Below are positions 44,205 to 56,367 of a DNA stretch of 64,000 nt, in pieces. Both the position numbers and the translations under genes were made by a program. The stretch comes from Corythucha ciliata (taxonomy: Eukaryota; Arthropoda; Insecta; Hemiptera; Tingidae): NCBI GenBank assembly GCA_038030265.1, contig CM075942.1, forward strand, positions 38,778,751 to 38,842,750, given 5' to 3'. Under the pieces are notes generated by a model. The model worked only from the letters and a program-made list of their open reading frames with translations. It made no database searches and was not told the origin of the DNA. Each line of letters opens with the position of its first letter. The stretch's first letter is position 1.

Positions 44205-44690
44205 GCGTATTTCTCAAATATTTCGAAATCTATGAGGTTTAGCTGAAAATGAGCATTTACAAAAATATTCTTCATCAAATTGCCCACAAAAATGATCACT
44301 AAGATAATCTGAATTAAGTGAACAGTTCGAGAGTTACAGCGGGTATAGTAATAAACATTTTTAGTATTTTTAAAATTTTTTGTCAAAAAAACGGCATCGG
44401 GAAACTTTTTGTTTTTTGCATGATTGAGTTTTGGGAAGGCAAATTGCAATGTAAGTGGACGGTAGAATGTTGGTAATATGCCCTTAAAGGGACAGAAACC
44501 TCCCCATTTTCTCAAGAGGCGCTACCTTTTTAAGGGATAATAGGCTTCCACTGACTAGGCCATGTTAGACAAGGTGTATCCGTATTATACTGTAACTCAA
44601 AATTTTGGGTGAAACTACGTTTAAAGCAGAGTAAAATGCCATCTCCGGAGGTGTCGCATCTCGAGACATTCATGATTTATGAGATTGAAG
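44205..44690. repeat. family C palindrome, single arm
   Basis: Matches the arm of 56368-58312 (about 56520-56960), from ATTTCGAAATCTATGAGGTT to CTCCGGAGGT. It stops at 44205, three bases from the DD41D element. The minus strand reads KNVYYYTRCNSRTVHLIQII, related to frames in both arms of the complete copy. Confidence 0.75.
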
Positions 44691-45489
44691 TATTGGTTTG
44701 TGCAATAATTCATTTCAAAACAAACGGCTCTTACAATTCCTCGCTGAGAAGTTCTAAATCCCAGCAAATTGATGCCGCGTGAACCTCCAATAGGACTAGT
44801 TAGATTATTCGGTGCCGTTTCATAAAAAGATTAGTAAGTATATAAGACGAAGGTGGTAGTATACAATTTTGTGAAATAACCACGATTTCCTGTTCGGCGC
44901 CCTCCGTTAAATGAAAAGATTCGTTGTTTGATGAGGCCGGGACTGTGAGGAGGATTGGATTGTGTTGGGTTTTCATTGTCCGACAAGTTTCACGTTCCCT
45001 GGAATAAACATTGCTGATTCACACTAGTTGTATATACACGTCACTAGTTGCACGTACGTCAATATGCCGACTACCGGTAACGAAGGGACACCAATTTCAC
45101 TAACGCTGTGGCCGTCGACCATTATGGCCATATTTTTTCCTCTAGCCCTGCGAAACGCGCGCCTTGGGAGGTCCGCTCATTTTGAATGTTTTTGTCACCC
45201 TCTCTCGCGCTTTCGGTTGAGAGCGGTGATGGTCCACCGATGCCTTCCCTACCCTTTCATTAATGACCTGAGTTGGTTATCAATTTTTTCCGCAGAGGCC
45301 TCTAATTATAAAAGCCAAAAAGACCTGGTGGGTCGAGTGCGCATTCTCAGGTAATTCTGTCACGTCGTTGAGCAAATGGCATTTTTATGAGAGTATTGGT
45401 GTATAATTTGTTTTATTGATTGATTTAGTGCTTGTTTGCGCTTCTGGGGTCCTAGGCCGCGGACCTAAGACCAACCTCAAAATGCAAAA
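44691..45489. other. unassigned spacer, partly GC-rich
   Basis: The stretch 45050-45350 is GC-richer and ends in a donor-like CTCAG/GTAATT at 45350-45357. It could be the 5' exon of the MADF-BESS relic that follows, but no MADF motif is convincing. Confidence 0.35.
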
Positions 45490-45945
45490 ATGGCTTGGGG
45501 ACAGTTGGGGGAAGAAAAAAATTCGAACTCAGTGGCTCCTAGTCCCAATGAACCCCCAATGAGGCGATGGAGGTTCTTCTGCCTGATTTCAATAATCCAC
45601 ACTAACCAACAGCTTCCACATCAGGAACACCAACCGAGGAGGTTTTCCGTTCACTATCAAATACTCGGAGAAGGGCTGTAAAGCGAAAATGTAAGGACGA
45701 TGACGACGATTCCCATACATGAAAAAGGCGTTCGGGAGTATGCAGTCATCGTCTAACTTGATTAATGATCCATATTTCACGTACGCCATGAACTTGGCAA
45801 GTGAGCTCAAAAAATATGACAACGTAACGCTTTCACGCGTAAAGAAAGCTTTTAGTGATGTCATCTTCGAAGCGGATATGGGAAGGCTAGGACCAGATTT
45901 ACTATCCTTCCCCTCTTCACACTCAACGACCATTCTACGTTAAGC
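45490..45945 (+). pseudogene. MADF-BESS-type gene relic, BESS end
   Basis: Pieces in three frames: a basic-acidic linker (RRRAVKRKCKDDDDDSHT) and then INDPYFTYAMNLASELKKY with LSRVKKAFSDVIFEAD, which has the spacing of a BESS motif. Shifts near 45590 and 45715 break the frame. MADF-BESS proteins are DNA-binding regulators, and similar proteins are encoded by PIF/Harbinger elements. A Harbinger transposase fragment lies convergently at 47690-47945, with element B inserted between. Confidence 0.55.
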
Positions 45946-46151
45946 ACGAACAGTGGAATAAGAATAAACCCTCCATCGATAACATCGGATTCAACCTCCC
46001 ACGATTCGTTCACACAAAACCCGAATTATGAAGTTGAGTCAGCAAACTCTGAGTCTTCCGTAACTAATGACTCAATCGCCTCAGCTTTGAAATTACTAAT
46101 TTTACCCGTTTTTGTTCCTTTCGATTTTGTTGTAGTGTGTCAAACAGTATA

Positions 46152-47612
46152 CAGGGTGGAAGGGGATAAGTGTGACAAAAATTTTTGGGTGATAGTAGGC
46201 CTCATTTGCGACCGAAATCACCATGTACACCATGATCCGAAAATCAAAACCCTTCGAGATATGATTTTTCTAACGATTTTTAAGGCTTACATAATTTTTT
46301 TTAACTAACGGCGAGAAACTCGCATTCAATTTGAATTTTTGCAACTTTTGGTGATGGATTCGGAAAGAGCACACTATGTTCTGTCAGAATTAGCCATTTT
46401 CGATAGACGTTAACTATTTTATGTGCCCTTAAATGCAGCTCAAAGTCGTGCAAATCGGGGAATTATTTTTTTTCAAAAAAAGTCAGTCCCCGTTTGTCCC
46501 CACTAAATCTGAGTGTACGGACAACCCGTGATTCAGAAAAACATCTTCAAAGTGTCCTGTACAAGAATAGTCATAAGCGTTTTCTTAGTTGTTTGGCGAT
46601 TTTTCGTCAGAAATGACGATTTCTTAGAAAAAATAATGATTTTTCTCTTCAAAATCGCTTGTTTTGACCCGAAAAATTCGATCAATCATTGTGATTTTAA
46701 GACGCTAAAACGGTATAAAACCTAATCCAAAGCTATACGTTGAATCGAACTGATTATGCCCGCCTACCAAAGTAACAAAAAATGTCGCTCCGGCAGCTGG
46801 GGTGACGGATAGAGTACATTACACGAAATACGAATTTCGTTAATTTAACTTAATTTGCGATTATTCGGCAAGAATAGCTATAGTGAAATGTTAATTAATG
46901 CCGAATAATAGCTAAATAACTAAAAACGTCGAAACCTGTAGTAGTGTAATGCACTTAACCCGACAGCCAGCGGCCGGAGCGACATTTTTTGATACTTTGG
47001 TAGGCGCACACATTGAATTGCACTCTAAGGATAGCTTTGGATGTGGTTTTATACCGTTTTAGCGTCTTAAAATCACAATGATTGATCGAATTTTTCAGGT
47101 CAAAACAAGCGATTTTGAAGAGAAACATCATTATTTTTTCTAAGAAATCGTCATTTCTGACGAAAAATCGCCAAACAACGAAGAAAACGCTCATGACTAT
47201 TTTTGTAAAGGACACTTCGAAGATGTTTTTCTGAATCACGGATTGTCCGTATAATCAGATTTAGTGTGGACAAACGGGGACTGACTTTTTTGAAAAAAAT
47301 TAATTCCCCGATTCGCACGACTTTGAGCCGCATTTAAGGGCACATAAAATAGTTAACGTCTATCGAAAATGGCTAATCCTGACAGAACATAGTGTGCTCT
47401 TTCCGAATCCATCACCAAAAGTTGCAAAAATTCAAATTAAATGCGAGTTTCTCGCCGTTAGTTAAAAAAAATTATGTAAGCCTTAAAAATCGTTAGAAAA
47501 ATCATATCTTGAAGGGTTTTGATTTTCGAACCATGGTGTATGGTGATTTCGGTCGCAAATGAGGTCTACTTTCACCCAAATTTTTTTGTCACACTTATCC
47601 CCTTCCACCCTG
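46152..47612. mobile_element. 1.46-kb palindromic element B, complete
   Basis: Starts CAGGGTGGAAGGGGATAAGT after TA (46150-46151) and ends with its complement before TA (47613-47614). The arms of about 660 bp are complementary nearly throughout, meeting around a 130-bp centre (46816-46945) that holds a smaller palindrome (ATTATTCGGC / GCCGAATAAT). No open frame of size. Tc1/mariner-style ends; two damaged relatives are at 5199-5960 and 6437-6590. Confidence 0.9.
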
Positions 47613-47689
47613 TATTTCTTAGTAATAATAATTAAAATCATATCCGTTGATAATCATGTCTTACTTCTTGACTTGATCTTGAAGAATTT

Positions 47690-47945
47690 CAATCAAAGCG
47701 TTACAACACTCTCGATTCCAGAATTGCTGACTTCGAAATTTTGAAGAGGTACTGAAGGCTCGAGAACGAATCACCCGTAGCGAGAAATCACATCGTCAAA
47801 GCCAATATTTCTCTTACGCTGATTGCTTCTCTCATACATGTATCCATTCGTTCAATTTTCGGAGCAATCTCTTGAACAAGGAATTCGAAGTCCTCATTCG
47901 TCCATATTTCCAGCAAGAGGCGATATCCATAATGAAGGATCACAT
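47690..47945 (-). pseudogene. PIF/Harbinger transposase fragment
   Basis: Reads NEDFEFLVQEIAPKIERMDT, then MREAISVREILALTM, a stop where CGA (Arg) is expected, and FLATGDSFSSLQYLFKISKS. This is the conserved N-terminal HARBI1-like segment. The downstream part is cut off near 47690, close to the end of element B. Confidence 0.75.
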
Positions 47946-48199
47946 TGGAAGTAATCAGGTGGTTTGACTATTCTTCCAAATCTCGTTTTATATCTTTGCT
48001 TAGGTCTTGAACCAGGCGACAAATGACCAGTTCCCGGATAGGAGACGTTTGGAATTGGATTTCGAATTGGAAACTTGTTTCGCCACTCAACACGTTGTTC
48101 GGTGGCGGAACAAGTTTCCTTGATGCCCGTCTGTCACCACGATTGTAGTGGAATTTATGTGTGATTTGGCATATTGACAAAGAGGTGCTTATTCAGTTC

Positions 48200-48960
48200 A
48201 GTGTAATTAGTGCACAACTTGGAACTTGATCTTGTTATTTTCCTTAAGCACGACTACGATCGGGGGCACACCAGGTTCTGCAGGTTCACTTATGCACGCC
48301 TAGCTGGACCATGCTATCCAGCTCTACCTTTAGTTTTCCCCTCATAGGTATCGGAACCCTTTGGGGGCATGAAACGGAAATTGGTTCCGCATCGGGCCCG
48401 AGCTTTATTTGTACGGTGCCCCTTCAAGTTTCCCCAAGCCTTTGAACACTTGAGATTATCTTGCGAGGAGAGGGTCAGAGATTTCCCGTACTTCATTCTT
48501 ATTAGATCGAAGAATGCTATTGCTCCTCTTTCTAATAAAGGGTCTTCTTGGTTACGGAAAATGTACACAATTTCCTTCAAGGTCAGATCATTCCTCCGTA
48601 ACTGTACTAACACTTCCTTTCAAATTAAATGTGATTTTCCCAGGTCCTTTCAGTACTACATTAGAAGGTAAAATTGTTAATCCCAACGATTTTGCAAGTG
48701 TGTCGCTCATGAAGTCATTTCGCTGACATCCGCCCCAGTGTCTATTCTGAATCGCATTTTTCTGCTCATTAATTCTAAATTAATAGACCAAGAGACAGCG
48801 ACGTAAAAAGTGCAACCATTTGCATACCTATCTTATCCAGCACATAAAATCAAGAATAATTCTCTAATAGTGGAAATAATTGTCTGCCTCCATTTGAATG
48901 TGACGAAACGGGTGGGAGACGGCATCAAACATGCCCTTGTGGGGAGAAGTAACACAAATT
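48200..48960 (-). pseudogene. LTR-retrotransposon debris (gag knuckle, protease)
   Basis: The minus strand near 48905-48960 has a remnant zinc knuckle (CYFSPQGHV then CRLPP). Near 48733-48771 it reads MRFRIDTGADVSEMTS, an aspartic protease active site with DTGA intact, followed by a frameshifted TLAKSLGLTILPSNVVLKGP. Near 48250 PIVVVLKENNKIKF could be the start of reverse transcriptase. Many stops. Not the same element as the Gypsy copy at 20-23 kb. Confidence 0.6.
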
Positions 48961-49919
48961 CCGGTCAAACGGCAAAGACGTTTTATCCACGTGATAACGC
49001 ATTGAGAAATATAGGGAATCGAATAATACATTTAATGTTATTAGGTTCTGTGGCGTCGAGCCAATGGCAAAGCCGGTACCAACCTGCCCGAGATATAAGT
49101 AAATTGGTTAGAATAAGAAAATGTCTCGTTCACAATGTTTATGTGAAAAGGAAACTTTTGACGTTATGAAATTAAATTTGGTACAGACACACAGCGGTAG
49201 TAATCAAGGACTGCCACGGTTTACATAATCATCCCTGATCAGGGGCGGACTGGGGTATCGAGGCGCCGGGGGGGTGCCTTGGTTAAGTGGGCGCTGGTAA
49301 TTTCCATTTTTTTTTTTTTTTTTGCTGAATTATAACTTGTATTCGCAAATGAAATTATTCTGGAACCTTGCGTAAGCTCCGGTTTGTGACTGATAACGCA
49401 GTGCCGTTGAGTTTGAAGGTGATGCGTAATGTGGGCCACCCACCAAACCGGAGAATTGGGTGGACAAAATTATATCCCCCCCCCCGGCACGTATATTCAA
49501 AGCATTCTCGATAAATTCATGAATTAAAGGGTGTTCCACGGCTACTAGTCCATCAAAATTTGGGTAGTAAAAGGTGCTAATACTCTTCATTCATCAGTAA
49601 TAAAAAAATCTTGTTTTTCATCGAATAACAGGATCTCGGGCTACTGGCGAATAAGAATAGAGGGTGTTATTTTTACCAACGTACTTCTGTTTTTCTGCTC
49701 AAAAAAAAGGTGAGGTACTATCTTGGTGGAGAGAATCAACGGTTCTGAAATTTGGGAGATTCCGGGGGAAACCGGACTTTTCTTAAAGGCATACAAATAG
49801 TCATTCCTACTCGCTTTCGAGTCAGAAGTCAGGTACTTTAGCTGAATTGACACATTTTTGGGCGTATTTGAACGGTTTTAGGGCCAAATGGTCAGACTAA
49901 GCGGCATAATTACCAGTTT
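48961..49919. other. unassigned spacer
   Basis: CAGGGGCGGACTGGGGTATC near 49236-49260 looks like a hAT terminal repeat, but no partner end is found. T17 (49308-49323) and C10 (49477-49486) tracts are present. Confidence 0.35.
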
Positions 49920-49923
49920 TTAA

Positions 49924-50317
49924 GGGGGAGTTGTACATGTGATTCCTCGACCCCACTCCAATCAAACCTCGCCTACTCCGCGTTACGGAAATTACCGCCG
50001 TATTTCTGCACCAATCGTGGACTTCAAGGGCTCATTTAAATCTTTAGGAAATTCCGCACAAGCGTGCGATCTCCCTTCTTCATATTTCATCCCTAAAATA
50101 ACTGTAAAACACACACAAACTTTTACCTTGAAAATTCACACTCTTTCGACAACTTATTTAATAAAGCAAGATCGTACGCTTGTGCGGAATTTCCTGAAGA
50201 TTTAAATGAGCCCTTGAAGTCCACGATTGATGCAGAAATACGGCTGTAATTTCCGTAACGTGGAGTAGACGAGGTATGATTGGAGGGGGGTCGAGGAAAC
50301 ACATGTACAACTCCCCC
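49924..50317. mobile_element. 394-bp palindromic MITE, family F (TTAA)
   Basis: The arms of about 150 bp begin GGGGGAGTTGTACATGTG and end in complement, flanked by TTAA at 49920-49923 and 50318-50321. They include GACTTCAAGGGCTCATTTAA and AGGAAATTCCGCACAAGCGT. The TTAA duplication suggests piggyBac-type (or Kolobok-type) mobilisation. Confidence 0.8.
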
Positions 50318-51849
50318 TTAACCAAATAACGGATTTTGTAACAACGAATTGGCAGGGCATGGGTCAAGTGGTTTAAGCAAAATACATAATTAGTTTGAGA
50401 GGCTAAGTTTGCGAGATTTGACCATTTACGGTATAAGAGAGTGCTGGTCTAGCGGCAGTGCCAGATACCAGTTTAAAAGCGTCAGTTACGGAGCCGCAAC
50501 ATTGCGATTTCTGGTCTGAAATGCACGATTTACGTCTACCAAACCAATCAAGTTATTGGGGCTAAATTTCCAGTTAGCCCGGTCGTGGTTATTTCTGCCA
50601 TGAAAATCAGCCAAAGTTCGAGTTGTTTGTCCTTTGAAGGAGGATCTTTGACAGCCGCCCCCACAGACATGTGTCTTCTTCTCGGGCCTGACTGAAACTC
50701 CTTGGAGTTTATTGTCTAGCCATACTATTTGTACGATCGGGAAGTGGCCCGACACGTGCAATGTCTGTCCGCCACTGTCCCTGATTATGACAACAAATTA
50801 GTTGAAAATCGGTTCGGAAAAATTAATGAACTCTGTGAACGAGACGTTTTCTTTGTCCAACCAACTTGCTTGTCTCGGGCTTTCACGTTCTCGCTCCTCG
50901 AGAAGGTATTGCCAAAGAACCGTTCTAGAACATTTAGTCATGCGCAGAAGCTTACAAAAAAGTTCAACTTTGATTCTATGCGTAAAAAAACGATTCACGA
51001 TCGATTCTTGCGCAGGTTGGAAGAGGTCTTGAATTTTACATCCGCAAATAAGTGTCTCATATAAATCAGAGTGTTATATGTAAAAAAAAGCAACAGACCA
51101 ATTGGGAAAATGGACGTGACATTGCTTCAATTCAATCAGGCAAGAACACAGTTAAAAAAGACCGAGCCATGACTTGTACTGAAAAACTTGTCTACTTCGA
51201 AGCTGGAAGAACGTTACAACTCAAAGTACCGCTCTTCGTGCCTCACTCCTGGCCGTCGCGTCGGAGACCAACTATCATTGTTATCACTGTGTTCTTGGTT
51301 CAAATTCTCCTCACCCCACGCATAAAAGAATACTGTGACTAGCGTTTTGTGTGGTTATTTTTGAAACTATCCTTGTAACATTTTCCACGAATGAAGATCA
51401 AGCTAAATAAATAAACTTATGTAGGTGAATAACTAAAAATATGATTTTTTCGAGTTGTGAAACTCTCATTTCCGACGTGCGATATTTCACACTCTTATTT
51501 TTCAGTTCTAGAGTTGGAGAAACAAGTTTCTTGGTGCGTACTGTTCTCAAGATGTTTAGCAATGGTTCGTAACATGTGACAGAGATTGTTTCTAGTGGAT
51601 GCCTTGATAAAGGGGTGCATAACCCGAAACTAGTCGCCAAAAGATAAAATAAAACAGGCCACCCATGTTAGGTTCGGGATACCTGCTGCCTTACAGGGGG
51701 ACCACGAGTCCATCTCCACGTTTTTGTCGCGAGGATATGGTGGATGTATTCTATCCCCCACCCACAGCAGATTGCTGGGGTTTATCCTAATGAAATTATT
51801 ATGTTCGAATTATTTTGGAATCTCAGTTCAGATGCGCATTGAAGATTAA
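50318..51849. other. unassigned spacer with unrecognised frames
   Basis: Plus-strand frames at 50729-51064 (with NELCERDVFFVQPTCLSRAF and RSRTFSHAQKLTKKFNFDSM) and 51052-51342 look compositionally plausible as coding but show no motif I know. They could be parts of an unidentified transposon gene. Confidence 0.35.
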
Positions 51850-51998
51850 GGCCCATTTTCACCAACAAAATTGATCTCGTTTAAATTTGATCGTGATTAG
51901 TTGCCAATATCGACCCATATGAATTCTGATACAAAGCGTTTACATTGTAATCGCGATTAGTTGTTGATCTTGGTTTAAGAAGTTCGTGAAAACGGGCC
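51850..51998. mobile_element. 149-bp MITE with TAA duplication
   Basis: Ends GGCCCATTTTCACCAAC (left) and GTTCGTGAAAACGGGCC (right), flanked by TAA at 51847-51849 and 51999-52001. GATCGTGATTAGTTG / AATCGCGATTAGTTG repeats lie inside. PIF/Harbinger-style duplication. Confidence 0.8.
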
Positions 51999-52001
51999 TA
52001 A

Positions 52002-52462
52002 GGTGTTTAACGCGCTTTGTGGAGAAAACCCGAAGAAAAATAGTGGAGAAGACAATCATTCCAATTTAAAGAATAGAAATAAAATAATTCACGAATGGGC
52101 AAAAAGCGTTTTTGTATGCAGCCCCCCCCCCCTAAAAATGTGGGAGAAGCCTTTGGCATGAAAAACCCACGAAGTCACACATCGCCCGTGTACCTGCAAA
52201 ACCTCGTATGTTCAAAAATCAAAATTTTACAGTTTAAACAAAAACTGTGTGGAGAGTGTTGGCTCTCTACTATTGTAAATCATGCAATCGATTAGTTAAG
52301 AAGAAAGATGCATCTTTTCTCAAGAATCAATCATTGAAGGGCCAAAATGTTCAATAAGAAGCGTTCTAGAATAGTTTTTGGACATACAAAGGATTTTACC
52401 ACCGTTCTGAAGCCTCTCGGACAATCGATTTTATCGTTGGCATTTCTTATCTTATCGATATG
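52002..52462. other. unassigned spacer
   Basis: No feature seen except a C10 tract near 52123. Confidence 0.3.
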
Positions 52463-53000
52463 AAACTTTCAGAGAAGAGTGGACGACATCCGGGCGAAAA
52501 AAGGTAATTCTCTTCGACTGTTACCTTTTCTCGGGTCGTTCCCTCTACACAAGTCCGAAAACAATCATCACACAACAATCATCTTGTCGCTAAAAACAAA
52601 TTCTCCTAGTAGTTGGTCTGCGAACAGCAATAGTGATGTGCTATATTTCATGCTCGACTATCTTGTGCTGTAATGTTGGCAACACAACTGACGTTTCTTT
52701 TATCAATTTCAATTTATTTACCTTTATTTTGGTAATTCAGTTGACGAATGATCCTCCGTACTAAAAATTCCTTTACAGAACATCGCTTTTCATACGATCA
52801 CCCACTCAAACTTCATTATAATTATAAGTTTGAACATATTTCGTAGGTATCGTATGAAATTTATGCCATGAAACACCTGTAACTCGGAAACGAAGCGTTT
52901 GCGACCCTATGTTCATATGGTGATTTTGGTTCATCCTCGTTAGTACTACGACTGGTTAAAGTTGACTTTAACCAGTCCACGATTCGCGGCCGGCAGACCG

Positions 53001-53335
53001 CCTGCAGGCACTGAACGTATAGTGTGTGCTATCTTCATGCAAGCATCTGCACTTGAGTTCCGGACATCGGGCCTAACTTTTTTTATGTAGGTATAGGTTA
53101 CACAAGGGTTACCTTATCACGATTTGCATGGGAGGGCTGGGTAGATAACAGTCCATCTAAATATAACCTCTTTAGCCCCGATGTCGGCTTCCCCTGCACT
53201 TCAGTAAGTTCGCCTGCCGGCGGTTGACTGACAGTGTATGTTGCTCGGCGATTTTGGTCTGACGTTCGCCTCTTGAGGCGACGGCCTGCAGGCAATAGCA
53301 TAGTGTATGGGGCGCTTGAGATTCATGCAAGTTTC
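53001..53335. repeat. GC-rich direct repeats (CCTGCAGGCA)
   Basis: CCGCCTGCAGGCA-TAGTGT-TTCATGCAAG occurs at about 53001-53044 and again at 53280-53333, with GCCTGCCGGCGG between in inverted sense. No coding recognised. Confidence 0.5.
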
Positions 53336-54194
53336 CCATTAACGATTTGGTGGATAGCTTTGGGGTGACATGTAATAGGAATTTATATAACAAGAACAAA
53401 ATTGAAAACAAGACACGATTTACACCACCAAACTGAAGCTTATAAAAATCATTCAAAATCCTATCAAGAAAACAACTGATCTCGTCGGTAACGAAAAAAA
53501 GAAAGGTAACACTTTTAGGAAAATTATGTTGTCCTCGCTACAGGTTCTGAATCTGATTTATTTGGACGCAGAAGTTTTGTTTCACGGGATGATGAGAGCT
53601 CTAAATGAAAAAAATGTTATTACACAATAGCTAGACACCGAACCCAACACTTCATACCTCGTAGCCATTTTGCAATCACGAAGTTTTTTTTGTTCCCCCC
53701 CCCCCCTTTGGCATTGGCTTTGTGCCATACAGCCATTGCATTTATGTGACATAGGAATAGGAAGTTAAATTCATGTTTTTACACCACCCACATGTCGAGA
53801 AGAAAATAAGGAATTTTTTGTTTTTAACGCCAAAAGACGTGTCATTGGAAATCACGAAGATTGAATAACTACCCCAAAAATTATAATCATATAACCTCAG
53901 ATAAAGAAAATGAATGCTTACATTCACGAGAGAATACTCAAAAATCCATTTCACAGCATCGTCCATGATAGTCATGATCATGAAAAAAGAACAGCTCAAA
54001 TTCAGAAGACAATCAAGAGTATAATTATTTAATTCATCTCATAATTCATGTTTCGTGATGAGTTCATCTTGTTCTAGCATATCAGGCATTAAACAATAAG
54101 CAATCAAGAAGCCACCAAAACTGCCCTTGAGCTATTCTTGGAAGAATATAATACCAATATTATAGTGGGAAAAATGGCATAGTTCCGTCACTTT
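53336..54194. other. unassigned spacer
   Basis: No gene seen. A C14 run lies near 53695-53707. Confidence 0.3.
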
Positions 54195-54424
54195 TGAGAG
54201 GTACTCCGGTGGAACTCACAAGCCTTAAAGCAGGGCAAATTCTTGTTTTATTGGTCAGCCAGAGTCTTAATTTGAAGCCTCAGCCGAAGGATAACACCTC
54301 ACCACCTGTAACGGTCAAAATGAATAATTTCGCCCCTTTTGAGACGTACTCTGGTGGAACTTACAAGCCTTAAAGTGGGGCAAATTCTTGCTTTATTGGT
54401 CAGCCAGAGTCTAAATTTGAAGCA
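54195..54424. repeat. ~85-bp direct repeat pair
   Basis: TTTTGAGAGGTACTCCGGTG... at about 54193-54277 recurs at about 54337-54424, sharing AAATTCTTG-TTTATTGGTCA and GCCAGAGTCT. About 143 bp apart. Confidence 0.65.
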
Positions 54425-54588
54425 CTAGAGTAGCTGTTGGATTAGAAAGCAAAACAGAAGCATGAATTTTGTACCGGATGATGGAGAGGATAATTACATA
54501 CGGAATCTTATCAAAGAGATGAAAAAAGAGTATGAGATGCCTCGCATGTTTTAGCTTAATATTCTTTGGTTTTACAAACCTGTCTTAA

Positions 54589-54735
54589 GCTCAGTGCACA
54601 CGATGCATTTTTCGAAGCATGTTTACTTGCATGGTGAAAAAAAACATATGATCCCCATCAGTGACCGGATGTTTTTTAGAACAGGCAGGCCATCATGCTT
54701 CAAAAAAATGCATCGTGTGCATCGAGCTTTAATTG
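54589..54735. mobile_element. ~147-bp inverted-repeat MITE, copy 1
   Basis: Ends AGCTCAGTGCACACGATGC (left) and GCATCGTGTGCATCGAGCT (right). The interior TTTTTCGAAGCATGTTTAC is followed by CATGCTTCAAAAAA in complement. A second copy is at 54881-55023. Confidence 0.75.
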
Positions 54736-54880
54736 TAAGTTCCGTGAGGCAGCTTCAAGAATATTGCGGGACGAAATACTTTAAATCCTTCATGAGATAG
54801 GTTGTATACAATTGAGGCACTTACAATATGAATAATTCCAGGAACAAAACACACATTCGAAAGGAGATTGAGTCTTTTTG

Positions 54881-55023
54881 AAGCTCGGTGCACAATGCAT
54901 TTTTCGAAGCATGTTTACATGCATGGTGAAAAAAACATATGATCCCCGGTAGTGACCGGTTGTTTTTTTAGAGCAGGCAGGCCATCATGCTTCAAAAAAT
55001 GCATCGTGTGCACCGAGCTTGAG
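54881..55023. mobile_element. ~143-bp inverted-repeat MITE, copy 2
   Basis: Direct-orientation copy of 54589-54735, with ends AAGCTCGGTGCACA / TGTGCACCGAGCTT. Confidence 0.75.
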
Positions 55024-55345
55024 TTATGTTGTCACACCGATGTTCTGTAAAGGAATTTTTAATACGGAGGATCATTCGTCAACTGAATTACCAAAATAAA
55101 GGTAAATAAATTGAAATTGATAAAAGAAACGCCAGTTGAGTTGCCAACATTACAACACAAAATAGTCGAGCATGAAATATGGCACATCACTATTGCTGTT
55201 CGCAGACCAACTATTAGGAGAATTTGTTTTTAGTGACAAGAGTGTGATGATTGTTTTCGGACTTGTGTAGAGGGAACGACCCCAGAAAAGGTAACAGTCG
55301 AAGAGAATTACCTTTTTCCGCCCCGTTGTCGGCATCCCTTCAGAG

Positions 55346-56367
55346 AAGCAACAACAGCCTCAGTTTCATTAGAACAACTCGAAGCCTCATTCTTTGAATA
55401 AATCGTACTTACGAGGTTTTGCAGGTATACGGTCGACATAAATAGTGAACCAGGATTTTGGTTTTTCTAAAACAACGTTGAGACGAATTTATAAAGCAAT
55501 GAAACGTTATCTGGGGTAAAGCACATCATTAATAGCTATTTAGAGAAACCGTCACTGAGCACATTTTCTCGATAGTCAAGTTTTGTAGCGTTTCTGAAAA
55601 TGTTGGACAAATACATATAAGTGGGGGTACCCGATCAATGTTGGGGTACGACGTATGGGAATAAAGCATAAATCACTGGCACAATTATTTTGTCAAGACA
55701 CGATTTACCACCATCTTTTTTCTTCACCATGTGCATGGGTATATATGTATTTTATTAGAAAGAATGCTGCATTTTTTTTTTTTTTTTTTTTTAATGTTGG
55801 CAATCACTCGTGAATTCTTACATTTGATAATTTTCTATTCTCTGTCTTACTCCATCTCCACCTCAACTGGGGCCAATTGGCGCTTCCCCTTCGTGAAAGG
55901 TGGTGCGTAAGCTTTTGCCATGCAGACATGTACTTCGTCACTTATTAGGAAACCCCTGTCTGCGAGAACCGTACGCTTTAGAAATAAACTTTACTAATCC
56001 GTGAACGGTAATCCCTATCAAACAACTCCACAAAACGTGCGCTTTTATAGCGTGAATAGTGCTGAGAGGCAGATACAGCTACTTTGCCTGTGGAAGTCTC
56101 AATTAACACCTCAAAACAGTCTATTATGACAGTAACTTCATGGCAAACTGTCTTTGGTAGCAAAGAGGCACGCTTTTCCTCAGCTTCACTTGATCAGGTC
56201 ATTATTACAGAATATGGGGGCCGAACGTCCGACGGTAGATGCTCCCATGGTCCCAAATTACTGGGATACCTTCATACACATCAAGGAATGCCAACTCTTG
56301 GTCATTAGCCCACTCCATATTTCAAACTAATAAATCAATAATCTCACAATTAGTACGGTGCAATTAG
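55346..56367. other. unassigned spacer
   Basis: No gene recognised. A T20 run lies near 55772-55791. Confidence 0.3.

Larger units (their letters stand above)
52463..55345. mobile_element. candidate 2.9-kb element with ~320-bp inverted repeats
   Basis: 52463-52792 and 55034-55345 are inverted copies (GGTAATTCTCTTCGACTGTT, CCAGTTGAG/CAACTGACG, CCTCCGTA-TAAAAATTCCTT and others). The interior holds several smaller repeats and no recognised transposase. The outer edges are not marked by a clear target duplication, so these could be two independent insertions in opposite orientation. Confidence 0.5.

Noticed and set aside
49236..49330. hAT element
   Set aside because: One terminus-like word (CAGGGGCGGACTGG) without a partner end or 8-bp duplication.
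50729..51342. Host gene in the two overlapping plus-strand frames
   Set aside because: No start context, splice sites or known motif; plausible only by composition.
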